From NCBI RefSeq assembly GCF_000152785.1, contig NZ_CH672414.1:2338443-2402442 (forward strand): a stretch of 64,000 nucleotides of DNA, in the 5' to 3' direction. The notes beneath the pieces are model-generated. The model saw nothing but the letters and a program-made list of their open reading frames with translations, did not search any database and had not been told where the DNA came from. The DNA is from Yoonia vestfoldensis SKA53. GTDB taxonomy: Bacteria; Pseudomonadota; Alphaproteobacteria; Rhodobacterales; Rhodobacteraceae. Within the stretch, counting starts at the first letter, position 1, and every line of letters begins with the position of its first letter. The position numbers and the translations under genes are program-made. This document shows positions 11,114-20,975 of this stretch, one piece after another.

Positions 11114-12256
11114 CTATCCGCGCAACCGCAGGAGTAATTCTGTTTTTGTCAGCGTGAAACCTGACGCGATCCAGGCTGCCTCGGCCTTTTTCATCGCTTG
11201 CCCCAATGCTGGCCCTTGCAGGTCTGGCATCAGGTCAACGGCTTGCAGGGGAAAGGCTTGGCTGGCTGCGAATTGCGCGTTTTTGTCAATATTAGTGTCT
11301 AGTTCGTGCCCCAGAACGGCCGCCGTGATCGCTGCCGCGTTGATCGCGGCCTCAGCCCCGTGGCGATAAGCAAGCTCCGGTACGGGCAGATCGGAACGCA
11401 TATGCTCCAGCGTCAGCGCATCCCGTTTGGACAAACGCAGCGCCCCTACCGGATCACCGCCCAGCGCACCAAGACGACGGATTGGCGAGGGTAACAGGCC
11501 CACCGCAGCCTCGATATGCACCAGAACGGCAAGGGGCGCGGCGTCCGCCCCTGGCAGGATTTGACCCAGCACGCCCGCCGCCGCCATCGACGCCACAGCA
11601 GGGGCGGGATCAGGAGCCGCCAGCAGCTTGAGCATTTCTGCCGTGACGCGTTCACGCGACAAGCTGGCAAGACCGTCGGTATTGGCGGCACAGGCGGCCA
11701 GCGCATCGGGATCGATTCCATCTGCCCCGTACCATGCATGAAACCGGAAAAACCGCAGGATACGCAGATAATCTTCCCTGATCCGCTGTTCCGCATCTTC
11801 GATGAACCGGACACGGCGCGCAAACAGATCAGGCAATCCGCCCAAGGGATCGACGACCATACCATCGGGTCCCGCATAAAGCGCGTTCATCGTGAAATCG
11901 CGGCGGCGCGCATCCTCGAGCATGGTATCGGCAAAGGCGACGACAGCGCGCCTGCCATCCGTTGCCACATCGCGACGAAAGGTCGTCACCTCGAAAGGGG
12001 TGTTTTTGGCAATAATAGTGACTGTTCCATGGTCGATTCCAGTAGGGATCACCTTCAGCCCCGCCGCCTTGGCAATCTGTGTGACACCATCAGGCCGTGC
12101 ATCCGTCGTCAGGTCCAGATCGGCGACAGGCGCGCCCAGCAGCGCGTTACGCACGCAACCGCCGACGAACCACGCCTGATAGCCCGCATCCGTCAAAAGG
12201 CGGCACACCAGTTGAGCGGCAGGATCGGCCAACCATGCGCCCGTGACGCGTGTCAT
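11114..12256 (-). CDS. cca: CCA tRNA nucleotidyltransferase
   Basis: The ~380-residue protein carries the class II nucleotidyltransferase signature WFVGGCVRNALLG followed by DLDLTTDA with the catalytic aspartates, then the RRD motif (EDARRRDFTMNALY), the DPLGGLPDL segment and the FIEDAEQRIREDYLRILRFFRF element. It adds or repairs the 3' CCA of tRNAs. The start at ATG 12256 overlaps the upstream NUDIX gene stop by four bases; a longer open frame upstream is not supported. Confidence 0.92.
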   Translation of the reverse strand: MTRVTGAWLADPAAQLVCRLLTDAGYQAWFVGGCVRNALLGAPVADLDLTTDARPDGVTQIAKAAGLKVIPTGIDHGTVTIIAKNTPFEVTTFRRDVATDGRRAVVAFADTMLEDARRRDFTMNALYAGPDGMVVDPLGGLPDLFARRVRFIEDAEQRIREDYLRILRFFRFHAWYGADGIDPDALAACAANTDGLASLSRERVTAEMLKLLAAPDPAPAVASMAAAGVLGQILPGADAAPLAVLVHIEAAVGLLPSPIRRLGALGGDPVGALRLSKRDALTLEHMRSDLPVPELAYRHGAEAAINAAAITAAVLGHELDTNIDKNAQFAASQAFPLQAVDLMPDLQGPALGQAMKKAEAAWIASGFTLTKTELLLRLRG

Positions 12257-12837
12257 GACACGCGGTCCGCAAAGGCACGCAAAATACGCGCAGTTGCACC
12301 CCAAATGTAATAGGGTCCGTATGGCACGGCGTAATATAACCGCTTGCGCCCCTGCCAATGTCGGCCTTCGGTGCGGTACTGCGCTGGGTTGGCAAGATGG
12401 GCAAAAGGCACCTCGAACACCTCGCTAACCTCGTTCGCCTCTGGCGTAGCGTCAAAAGGGCCATGGACCACCGCCAGAACAGGCGTGATCAGATAGCCCG
12501 TCACCGTCTGGTGCGGTGGCAAAACACCCAGCACATCAACCTGATCGGACAGCAGGCCAATTTCCTCATGCGCTTCGCGCAGGGCGGCGGCGGTCAGGGT
12601 CAGATCGCCTGCATCCTGCTTGCCCCCGGCAAAGGCGATCTGACCGGGGTGGTGTTTCAACCGCGCAGACCGCTTGGTCAGGATCACGGTTTCCGTTTCG
12701 GCCCGCACGGCAAACAACACTGCCGCTGGCGTCAATTGCACCTGCGGCAGCGCGATATCGAGATTGAGGTCGAAATCACTGGATGCGCGCCCCTCGCGGG
12801 CCAGCGCATCCGTCAGGCGATGATACAGATCAGGCAC
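12253..12837 (-). CDS. NUDIX hydrolase, coenzyme A pyrophosphatase type
   Basis: The sequence has the CoA-pyrophosphatase signature LKHHPGQIAFAGGKQD immediately before the NUDIX box (ALREAHEEIGL). This subfamily cleaves CoA or its derivatives to phosphopantetheine and adenosine 3',5'-bisphosphate. I choose the GTG at 12837, which overlaps the hslO stop by eight bases; an ATG at 12894 would overlap hslO by 65 bases and adds unconserved residues. It is translationally coupled to cca downstream. Confidence 0.85.
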   Translation of the reverse strand: MPDLYHRLTDALAREGRASSDFDLNLDIALPQVQLTPAAVLFAVRAETETVILTKRSARLKHHPGQIAFAGGKQDAGDLTLTAAALREAHEEIGLLSDQVDVLGVLPPHQTVTGYLITPVLAVVHGPFDATPEANEVSEVFEVPFAHLANPAQYRTEGRHWQGRKRLYYAVPYGPYYIWGATARILRAFADRVS

Positions 12838-13822
12838 TGGTATCCTTGGCTTCAAAGCCAAGGGTTTCCGGCGCAAACACGTAATGCGCCCCACAGAACT
12901 GGCAGTCGGCGGTCACATTGCCTTCGTCTGTCGTCATTGTTCTGATATCCTTGGCCGAATAGATCGACAGACTTTGGCGCACGCGGGCTTCCGAACAGGT
13001 ACAGCCAAAGGTGATGGGCTGCGCGTCATAGACACGCGGGCCTTCTTCATGGAACAGGCGCACCAACAGGTCGGTCGGCGTGACAATTGGCCCGATCAGT
13101 TCGAGATCATCAACAGTATCCAGCAAGATATTCGCGCGGGTCCAGTTTTCGCCTTCGTCATCGGACAAAAGATCGACTGCGTCCAGCAATCCCTGTTCGC
13201 CTGACCCGCCTTCGCCGCTGGCAAAGGGTGATGCCTTGGGCATGTGCTGCAACATGACGCCACCGGCGCGCCAATGTGCGGCTTCACCGGGGGTCTGGCT
13301 GCGGCCATAGGTCAGCGCAAAACGGGTCGGGATCTGTTCGGATTGCGCGAAATAGGTCTGTGCACAGGCCGACAACGATCCCCCAGCCAAGGGCGTGATC
13401 CCCTGATATGGCGTCGTGCCTTCGCCCTGATCGACCAGAATCGCGAAATAGCCATTGCCGACATGGCTGAACGGTTCAGCATCATGATTCAACCGATCAG
13501 CATCATAAGACGCGTAAGCGCGGATACGCGCAGGCTGGCCGTCATCAGTCGGGCCATAGTAATCCGTTGCGATCAACCGCGCCGCCCCCGACCCGCGCAC
13601 CTGCAAAGACAGTTTCCAGCGTAATTTCATCGTTTGGCCGATCAACGCGGTCAACAGCGCCATTTCGGCCACCAAAGCCTCGATTACGGGAGGATAGTCG
13701 TGCTGTTTCAAAACCTGTTCCAGCACGCCATCAAGGCGGGCGACCCGACCACGGATGTCGGATGCGTCAAGTTGGAACGGCAGGACGGTATCGTCCCAAG
13801 CGATTTTGGCGCTGAGGCTCAT
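12830..13822 (-). CDS. hslO: 33 kDa chaperonin Hsp33, redox-regulated
   Basis: The 330-residue protein ends with the redox zinc centre: Cys274 and Cys276 (GCTCSEARV) and Cys307 and Cys310 (CQFC). In Hsp33 these four cysteines release zinc and form disulfides on oxidation, activating the holdase chaperone. An AAGGAA ribosome-binding site precedes the ATG. It heads a leftward hslO-NUDIX-cca unit, with a promoter candidate at 13861-13888. Confidence 0.94.
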   Translation of the reverse strand: MSLSAKIAWDDTVLPFQLDASDIRGRVARLDGVLEQVLKQHDYPPVIEALVAEMALLTALIGQTMKLRWKLSLQVRGSGAARLIATDYYGPTDDGQPARIRAYASYDADRLNHDAEPFSHVGNGYFAILVDQGEGTTPYQGITPLAGGSLSACAQTYFAQSEQIPTRFALTYGRSQTPGEAAHWRAGGVMLQHMPKASPFASGEGGSGEQGLLDAVDLLSDDEGENWTRANILLDTVDDLELIGPIVTPTDLLVRLFHEEGPRVYDAQPITFGCTCSEARVRQSLSIYSAKDIRTMTTDEGNVTADCQFCGAHYVFAPETLGFEAKDTSA

Positions 13823-13856
13823 GGGCTTTCCTTACATGTCAGGAATTGGCATACCG

Positions 13857-13888
13857 CGCCTATATAGGCGGGGCAACCCGGCGTCCAA
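13857..13888 (-). promoter_or_regulatory. Candidate sigma70-type promoter of hslO with embedded 14-bp palindrome
   Basis: Reading leftward, TTGGAC (13888-13883) is followed after 16 bases by TATATA (13866-13861), about 40 bases before the hslO start. The -10 box is centred in the perfect palindrome CGCCTATATAGGCG (13857-13870). The palindrome could be an operator or simple symmetry of the -10 box; no known regulator is recognised. Confidence 0.4.
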
Positions 13889-13898
13889 GAGGCAAGCT

Positions 13899-14333
13899 AT
13901 GATCAAACGGTATGGCACGGTCCCAAAAGCAGGTCAGCGCTACACGACGCGCGCGGGGGTTTACGCAATCCTGCCACGCGGCGGCAAATTGTTACTGACC
14001 TACCAAGGCGACCCACATTTCGAGGTCCAATTGCCAGGCGGCGGCATCGACCCCGGCGAAAGCCCGTTGCGCGCGCTCCACCGCGAGGTGTTCGAAGAAA
14101 CCGGATACCGCATCGCCGCCCCCCGCAAGCTGGGCACATTCCGGCGGTTTACCTTCATGCCGGAATACGATCTTTGGGCGGAAAAGCTGTGCCATATCTA
14201 TCTGGCCCAGCCTGTCCGCCCGCATGGCCCGCCGCGCGAGCCGGGACATATGGCGATCTGGATGTCCCCTGCAGAAGCGCTGGCAGAGCTGTACAACGAC
14301 GGCGATGCCGCATTTGTGGCGCAACACGCCTAG
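13899..14333 (+). CDS. NUDIX hydrolase
   Basis: The 144-residue protein has a complete NUDIX box at about residues 47-69: GGGIDPGESPLRALHREVFEETGY, with the metal-binding REVFEE core. The frame is open further upstream to 13755, but this would run through hslO; ATG 13899 gives a normal small NUDIX protein. The substrate is unknown. It diverges from hslO and is followed by a repeat-bearing intergenic stretch before argG. Confidence 0.85.
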   Translation: MIKRYGTVPKAGQRYTTRAGVYAILPRGGKLLLTYQGDPHFEVQLPGGGIDPGESPLRALHREVFEETGYRIAAPRKLGTFRRFTFMPEYDLWAEKLCHIYLAQPVRPHGPPREPGHMAIWMSPAEALAELYNDGDAAFVAQHA

Positions 14334-14372
14334 GCACGCTGCCCAGAACTTTGTGGGGCGGGACAGCTTGGA

Positions 14373-14410
14373 GCCTCCGGCGGGGATATTTTATTCTCGA
14401 ACGATGAGGA
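14373..14410 (+). repeat. Dispersed intergenic repeat, copy 2
   Basis: The core GCCTCCGGCGGGGATATTT is the same as at 369-405, followed by TATTCTCGAACGATGAGG. The preceding AGAACTTTG (about 14346-14354) also precedes copy 1. It stands in the 259-base gap between the NUDIX gene and argG, facing copy 3 about 50 bases away. Confidence 0.7.
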
Positions 14411-14456
14411 AAGAATGCTGCAAACCGCTAAACTTTCTTCAAATCTGACACGCTCC

Positions 14457-14490
14457 ATTTCGTTCGAGCCCAAATATCCCCGCCGGAGGC
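14457..14490 (-). repeat. Dispersed intergenic repeat, copy 3 (inverted relative to copy 2)
   Basis: On the minus strand this reads GCCTCCGGCGGGGATATTT then GGGCTCGAACGA, matching copy 1 and the tail of copy 2. Copies 2 and 3 form a large inverted repeat with about a 46-base spacer, which could fold as a long hairpin in RNA from either strand. Confidence 0.7.
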
Positions 14491-14494
14491 CCTT

Positions 14495-14511
14495 CTGCGT
14501 CGCAGACGCAG
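14495..14511 (+). repeat. Short perfect inverted repeat upstream of argG
   Basis: CTGCGTC and GACGCAG are separated by GCA, directly after the inverted copy of the dispersed repeat and about 80 bases before the argG start. It could be a leader hairpin or an operator; nothing in the sequence decides between these. Confidence 0.45.
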
Positions 14512-14592
14512 GAGGATCGGGCACATCCTTGCCCCTTCCCGCAAAACCCGCTATCGCGCAAAACAAGAGATTTTGACGCAAAGGCATCCCGC

Positions 14593-15810
14593 ATGACCGC
14601 CCCTAAAAAAGTTGTTCTGGCCTATTCCGGTGGCCTTGATACATCCATCATCCTCAAATGGCTGCAGACCGAATACGGCTGCGAGGTCGTGACCTTCACC
14701 GCCGATCTGGGTCAGGGCGAAGAGCTGGAACCCGCCCGCGCCAAGGCGGAAATGATGGGTGCCAAATCCATCTATATCGAAGATTTGCGCGAAGAATTCG
14801 TGCGCGACTTCGTGTTCCCGATGTTCCGCGCCAATGCGCTTTATGAGGGGCTTTACCTGCTCGGCACATCTATTGCCCGGCCGCTGATCTCCAAACGGCT
14901 GGTCGAAATTGCTGCCATTGAAGGTGCCGATGCCGTGGCCCATGGTGCGACCGGCAAGGGCAATGATCAGGTACGGTTCGAATTGGCCGCTTATGCGCTG
15001 AACCCCGATATCAAGGTGATCGCGCCATGGCGCGAATGGGATCTGACCAGCCGCACGAAACTGCTGGAATTTGCCGAAGCCAACCAGATCCCCGTAGCCA
15101 AAGACAAACGCGGCGATGCGCCGTTCAGCGTGGATGCAAACCTGCTGCACACATCCTCTGAAGGCAAGGTGCTGGAAAACCCCGGTGAGGAGGCGCCCGA
15201 TTACGTCTATCAGCGCACCGTTGCCCCCGAAGATGCGCCAAATACGCCCGAAATGGTGGAAATCACCTTTGAACGTGGCGATGCCGTGGCAATTAATGGC
15301 GAGGCGATGTCACCCGCCACGATTCTGACCAAGCTGAACGAACTGGGCGGAAAACATGGTGTCGGCCGCCTTGATCTGGTGGAGAACCGCTTTGTCGGAA
15401 TGAAATCGCGCGGGATCTATGAGACACCCGGTGGCACAATTTTGCTCGAGGCACATCGCGGCATCGAACAGATCACGCTGGATTCAGGTGCTGGCCATTT
15501 GAAAGACAGTATCATGCCGCGCTATGCCGAACTGATCTATAACGGATTCTGGTTCAGCCCCGAGCGCGAGATGCTGCAGGCCCTGATCGACAAAAGTCAG
15601 GAACATGTAACCGGTACCGTGCGCGTGAAACTGTACAAAGGCTCTGCCAGCACCGTGGCGCGCTGGTCCGACCGGTCGCTTTATTCCGAGGCGCATGTGA
15701 CGTTTGAAGATGACGCCGGTGCCTATGACCAGAAAGACGCGCAAGGGTTCATCCAGTTGAACGCCCTGCGGCTGAAACTGCTGGCATCGCGCGCACGCCG
15801 CCTGAAATGA
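14593..15810 (+). CDS. argG: Argininosuccinate synthase
   Basis: The 405-residue protein has the N-type ATP pyrophosphatase loop [10 protein letters not shown] at residues 9-18 and typical ArgG motifs such as [14 protein letters not shown] and the [10 protein letters not shown] region. It condenses citrulline and aspartate to argininosuccinate using ATP in arginine synthesis. The length and both ends match the family. The stop codon overlaps the ATG of the SCP2 gene (ATGA). Confidence 0.97.
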   Translation: MTAPKKVVLAYSGGLDTSIILKWLQTEYGCEVVTFTADLGQGEELEPARAKAEMMGAKSIYIEDLREEFVRDFVFPMFRANALYEGLYLLGTSIARPLISKRLVEIAAIEGADAVAHGATGKGNDQVRFELAAYALNPDIKVIAPWREWDLTSRTKLLEFAEANQIPVAKDKRGDAPFSVDANLLHTSSEGKVLENPGEEAPDYVYQRTVAPEDAPNTPEMVEITFERGDAVAINGEAMSPATILTKLNELGGKHGVGRLDLVENRFVGMKSRGIYETPGGTILLEAHRGIEQITLDSGAGHLKDSIMPRYAELIYNGFWFSPEREMLQALIDKSQEHVTGTVRVKLYKGSASTVARWSDRSLYSEAHVTFEDDAGAYDQKDAQGFIQLNALRLKLLASRARRLK

Positions 15811-16094
15811 CGCTGGCGGATATCACGGCCTTGCTGCAACGGGGCGTCGATCACGCGCCATTGCAGGGGTCGCTGAAATTCGATTGCGGGGCTGACGGGG
15901 TCGTCGTGCTGGAAAACAACACGACATCGAACACCGACCGCCCCGCCGATTGCACCATCCGCATCACGCTGGACAATCTGGCGAAGCTCGTCAAAGGCAA
16001 GCTGAACCCGATGACAGGGGTCGTCACCGGCAAGCTGAAAGTGTCCGGCGATGCCCGCATTGCGCTGAAACTGGGCGAGTTGCTGAAGGGCTAA
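15807..16094 (+). CDS. SCP2 sterol-binding domain protein
   Basis: This 95-residue protein is a stand-alone SCP2 domain: [51 protein letters not shown] and a leucine-rich C-terminus are characteristic. SCP2 domains bind lipids or acyl-CoA in a hydrophobic tunnel; the bacterial role is unclear. It overlaps argG by four bases and is likely cotranscribed with it. Confidence 0.88.
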   Translation: MTLADITALLQRGVDHAPLQGSLKFDCGADGVVVLENNTTSNTDRPADCTIRITLDNLAKLVKGKLNPMTGVVTGKLKVSGDARIALKLGELLKG

Positions 16095-16105
16095 AGCTGC
16101 AATTT

Positions 16106-16133
16106 TTTCAAATGTTTCTCTAAACGCTTGAAA
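16106..16133. terminator. Candidate hairpin between convergent genes
   Basis: The arms TTTCAAATGTTT (16106-16117) and AAACGCTTGAAA (16122-16133) pair over 12 positions with one mismatch and one G-U pair. They enclose the end of the leftward sulfotransferase gene just after the SCP2 stop. No clear T-run follows on either strand, so termination is only suggested by position. Confidence 0.3.
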
Positions 16134-16827
16134 GCCTGACGGCGGCCAGTTTCTCATAGAACGGCATGGCGTCGCGGCACAGCTGCGCTGCCTCGCCCGC
16201 GAGTTCCGGCAAATCCCCCTCTGCCCCGGCAAAGCCTGTGCTTTGATGCACGGCGTTATACCAGTGGCTGGCCCATATCCCGTCTTCGGCCCTTGGGCCT
16301 GCGGGCCAGTGTAGCATCGCGGGATCGAACGCGAGATCAATCGCGGCACAGAGTTTACGCAGCATGCCTTCGGGATCGGCGCGGATATCGGCGCTGTCGA
16401 TCACAACGCCGCCCAGACGGTCATAAAGCGCGGCTTGCTGCGGGTAGCCGATATCCTCCAGCGTCATGTGATCCATCTTGGCACCATAGCTCGCAATCAC
16501 CCGTGCGGGATGGCGGATCAAATGCACGTTCACACATTGCGACGCCCAGTCGAGCGGGAAACCCGCGATCATGTGATGCGGCATATGTTTCATGTAGAAA
16601 TGCGGCTTTTGGGCTGAAATAGTGTCTAAACAGCGCCGCCCGACCTCAGCAGGGTTGGTTTCATGCTCAGCGATGATTGCGTCCTTCATCGGATGGTCGG
16701 CCCCCGTCGCCGCCAGATAAGGCGCATAGAACGGTTCATCCCAGATCGCGCAATCGGCGCGGTTGCCAAAGGCGTACATCATCGCGGTGGACAGGTTCCG
16801 CGGGCCGGACCACATAGCGATCCTCAT
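16120..16827 (-). CDS. Sulfotransferase-like P-loop protein
   Basis: The 235-residue protein starts with MWSGPRNLSTAMMYAFGNR, which matches the 5'-phosphosulfate-binding loop of sulfotransferases, and has VHLIRHPARVIASY, matching the 3'-phosphate-binding motif. Sulfotransferases move sulfate from PAPS to hydroxyl or amine acceptors. The acceptor is unknown. Its ATG overlaps the stop of the class IV aminotransferase gene by four bases, implying coupled expression and perhaps a shared pathway. Confidence 0.75.
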   Translation of the reverse strand: MRIAMWSGPRNLSTAMMYAFGNRADCAIWDEPFYAPYLAATGADHPMKDAIIAEHETNPAEVGRRCLDTISAQKPHFYMKHMPHHMIAGFPLDWASQCVNVHLIRHPARVIASYGAKMDHMTLEDIGYPQQAALYDRLGGVVIDSADIRADPEGMLRKLCAAIDLAFDPAMLHWPAGPRAEDGIWASHWYNAVHQSTGFAGAEGDLPELAGEAAQLCRDAMPFYEKLAAVRLSSV

Positions 16828-17723
16828 GATGTGGCGACCAGATCTTTGTAGAGCGCGCGCAAACGGGTCGTGACGGGGCCAAGTTCGCCGGTGCCGATAA
16901 CGCGCCCGTCAATCATGCTGACGGGGGTTTGCGCGCCAAAGGTGCCGGTCAGAAACGCCTCATCCGCGCTGTAGGTGTCGACAAGGCTGAAATTGCGTTC
17001 AAAAACAGGGATGTCATTGGCGCGACACAGGCCGATGACCTTTTGGCGGGTGATGCCGTTCATGCAATAATCGCCCGTGCTGGTCCAGACCTGCCCCTTT
17101 TTCACGATAAAGAAGTTGCAGGCATTGGTCGTGTTCACGAACCCATGCACATCGAGCATCAGCGCCTCGTCCGCGCCCGCCTTTTGCGCGGCGATGCAAG
17201 CAAGGATGCAGTTCAGCTTGGAATGGCTGTTCAATTTGGGGTCTTGGGTCATCGGCAAACCACGCATATGCGGGACGGTGGCCAGTGTGATCGGGCGGGG
17301 TATTTTCGGGCGCGAATGTTCCATGATGATGACAAACGTCGGCCCCTGCTGCGACAGGTTCGGATGCTGGAAAGGCCGCGTTTTCACCCCCCGCGTGACC
17401 ATCATGCGCGCATGGGCGTCGGTGGTCATGCGATTGGCCTTTTGCGTGTCTAACAAAGAAGAAATGACACCTTTTCGGTCCAACCCGACATCCAGATCAA
17501 TGGCTTTCGCAGCCTCGAACAGCCGGTCGATATGGTCGTCTAGAAAGGCCCATTTGCCGTCATAAAGCCGCAACCCTTCCCACACACCATCGCCCAGCAT
17601 GAAACCGCTGTCATAGACACTGATAACTGCCTGCGCCTTGGGGACGATGCGACCGTCAACATAGATCAGGATCGCGTCGTTACGGGCGTCTTGTTCGGCC
17701 TGATGGGTGGTGACGTCGGACAT
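16824..17723 (-). CDS. Class IV aminotransferase (BCAT/D-amino acid transaminase-like)
   Basis: The 299-residue protein has the fold-type IV PLP enzyme layout: YVDGRIVPKAQAVISVYDSGFMLGDGVWEGLR at the N-terminus, the catalytic lysine in LNSHSKLNCILA, then GFVNTTNACNFF and the LTGTFGAQTPV segment that binds the cofactor phosphate. It could transaminate branched-chain or D-amino acids, or act as a lyase; sequence alone does not say. It lies between a PfkB kinase and a sulfotransferase in a tight leftward run. Confidence 0.85.
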   Translation of the reverse strand: MSDVTTHQAEQDARNDAILIYVDGRIVPKAQAVISVYDSGFMLGDGVWEGLRLYDGKWAFLDDHIDRLFEAAKAIDLDVGLDRKGVISSLLDTQKANRMTTDAHARMMVTRGVKTRPFQHPNLSQQGPTFVIIMEHSRPKIPRPITLATVPHMRGLPMTQDPKLNSHSKLNCILACIAAQKAGADEALMLDVHGFVNTTNACNFFIVKKGQVWTSTGDYCMNGITRQKVIGLCRANDIPVFERNFSLVDTYSADEAFLTGTFGAQTPVSMIDGRVIGTGELGPVTTRLRALYKDLVATS

Positions 17724-17726
17724 GGT

Positions 17727-18598
17727 TCAACCTCTGGACTGGAATGCCTGCACTTCGGACAGATCGGGGATCACATCGGCTGTGCCATGGCGCATGACCA
17801 TCAACGCAGCCGCGCGCATCGCCTGCCCGATCGCCTGCGCCATCGGCATGCCACGATCCAGGCCCGCAAGGACATAACCGGTAAACGTATCGCCTGCACC
17901 GGTGGTATCGACAGGATCGACCTTGATCGCAGGGAAATGCTGGTGGCCAGCAGTCCCATACCAATCGGCGCCATTTGCGCCCAAGGTTACGATCACATCA
18001 GCCACGTCCAGATCGGCGGGCGTCCTACCCGTGGCTTGGCGCAGCTGGTCGGCCTCGACTGCGTTCAGGATCAAGAAATCAAGGTAGGGCAGCACCGCCA
18101 TCACCCTGTCCGCATCAAAAGGTGCTGCGGCATAGGCAACGCGCAACGCCATCTTGCGACCCAGACTGGCGGCGGTTCGTTGCAGGTTGGTTTCGTTCTG
18201 GATTACCAGCCAATCACCTGTCTGCGCTTCGGCCATCGCGTTTTGCAAGGTGGTCTGCGGGATTTCGGCATTCGCCCCCGGATGCAGCAGGATCGCGTTT
18301 TCGCCCGCAGGGTCCACCATGATGACCGCCTGCGCAGTTTCAGTGTCTAACACGGCGATATTACGGGTATCCACGCCATATTCCAGTAGACGTTCTACCG
18401 CCCATAGCCCGTCATTTCCCACCGCGCCGATGTGATGCACGCGCGCCGCGGCGCGGGCAGCGGCGACGGACATATTCGCCCCTTTGCCACCAAGGAACAT
18501 CTGGCGGCCTGTCGTGCTTATCGTCTCGCCGGGCGCGGGAATATGCGGCACAGCATAAACGACATCGGCATTGATCGACCCAAGGTTCCAGATGGCCA

Positions 18599-18599
<1 letters not shown>
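17727..18599 (-). CDS. PfkB-family carbohydrate kinase (ribokinase-like)
   Basis: The ~290-residue protein shows both PfkB signatures: GGKGANMSVAAARAA near residue 36 and DTTGAGDTFTGYVLAG near the C-terminus with the catalytic Asp. Closest in style to ribokinases, but the sugar or nucleoside specificity is not readable. The ATG at 18599 shares a base with the malic enzyme stop (TGATG), placing it in a maeB-kinase-aminotransferase-sulfotransferase unit. Confidence 0.85.
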
Positions 18600-20854
<2,255 letters not shown>

Positions 20855-20975
20855 GTGGTTCCCCCTCTGTCCGCCATTCATAGCGGGTTCCGCCCGACAC
20901 CCGCAACGGGTACATTTCGGGGTTTCGCCGCAAGGGTGCGCTGGGTAGTGTGCAGCGACGGTGCGCGGGGGCAAA

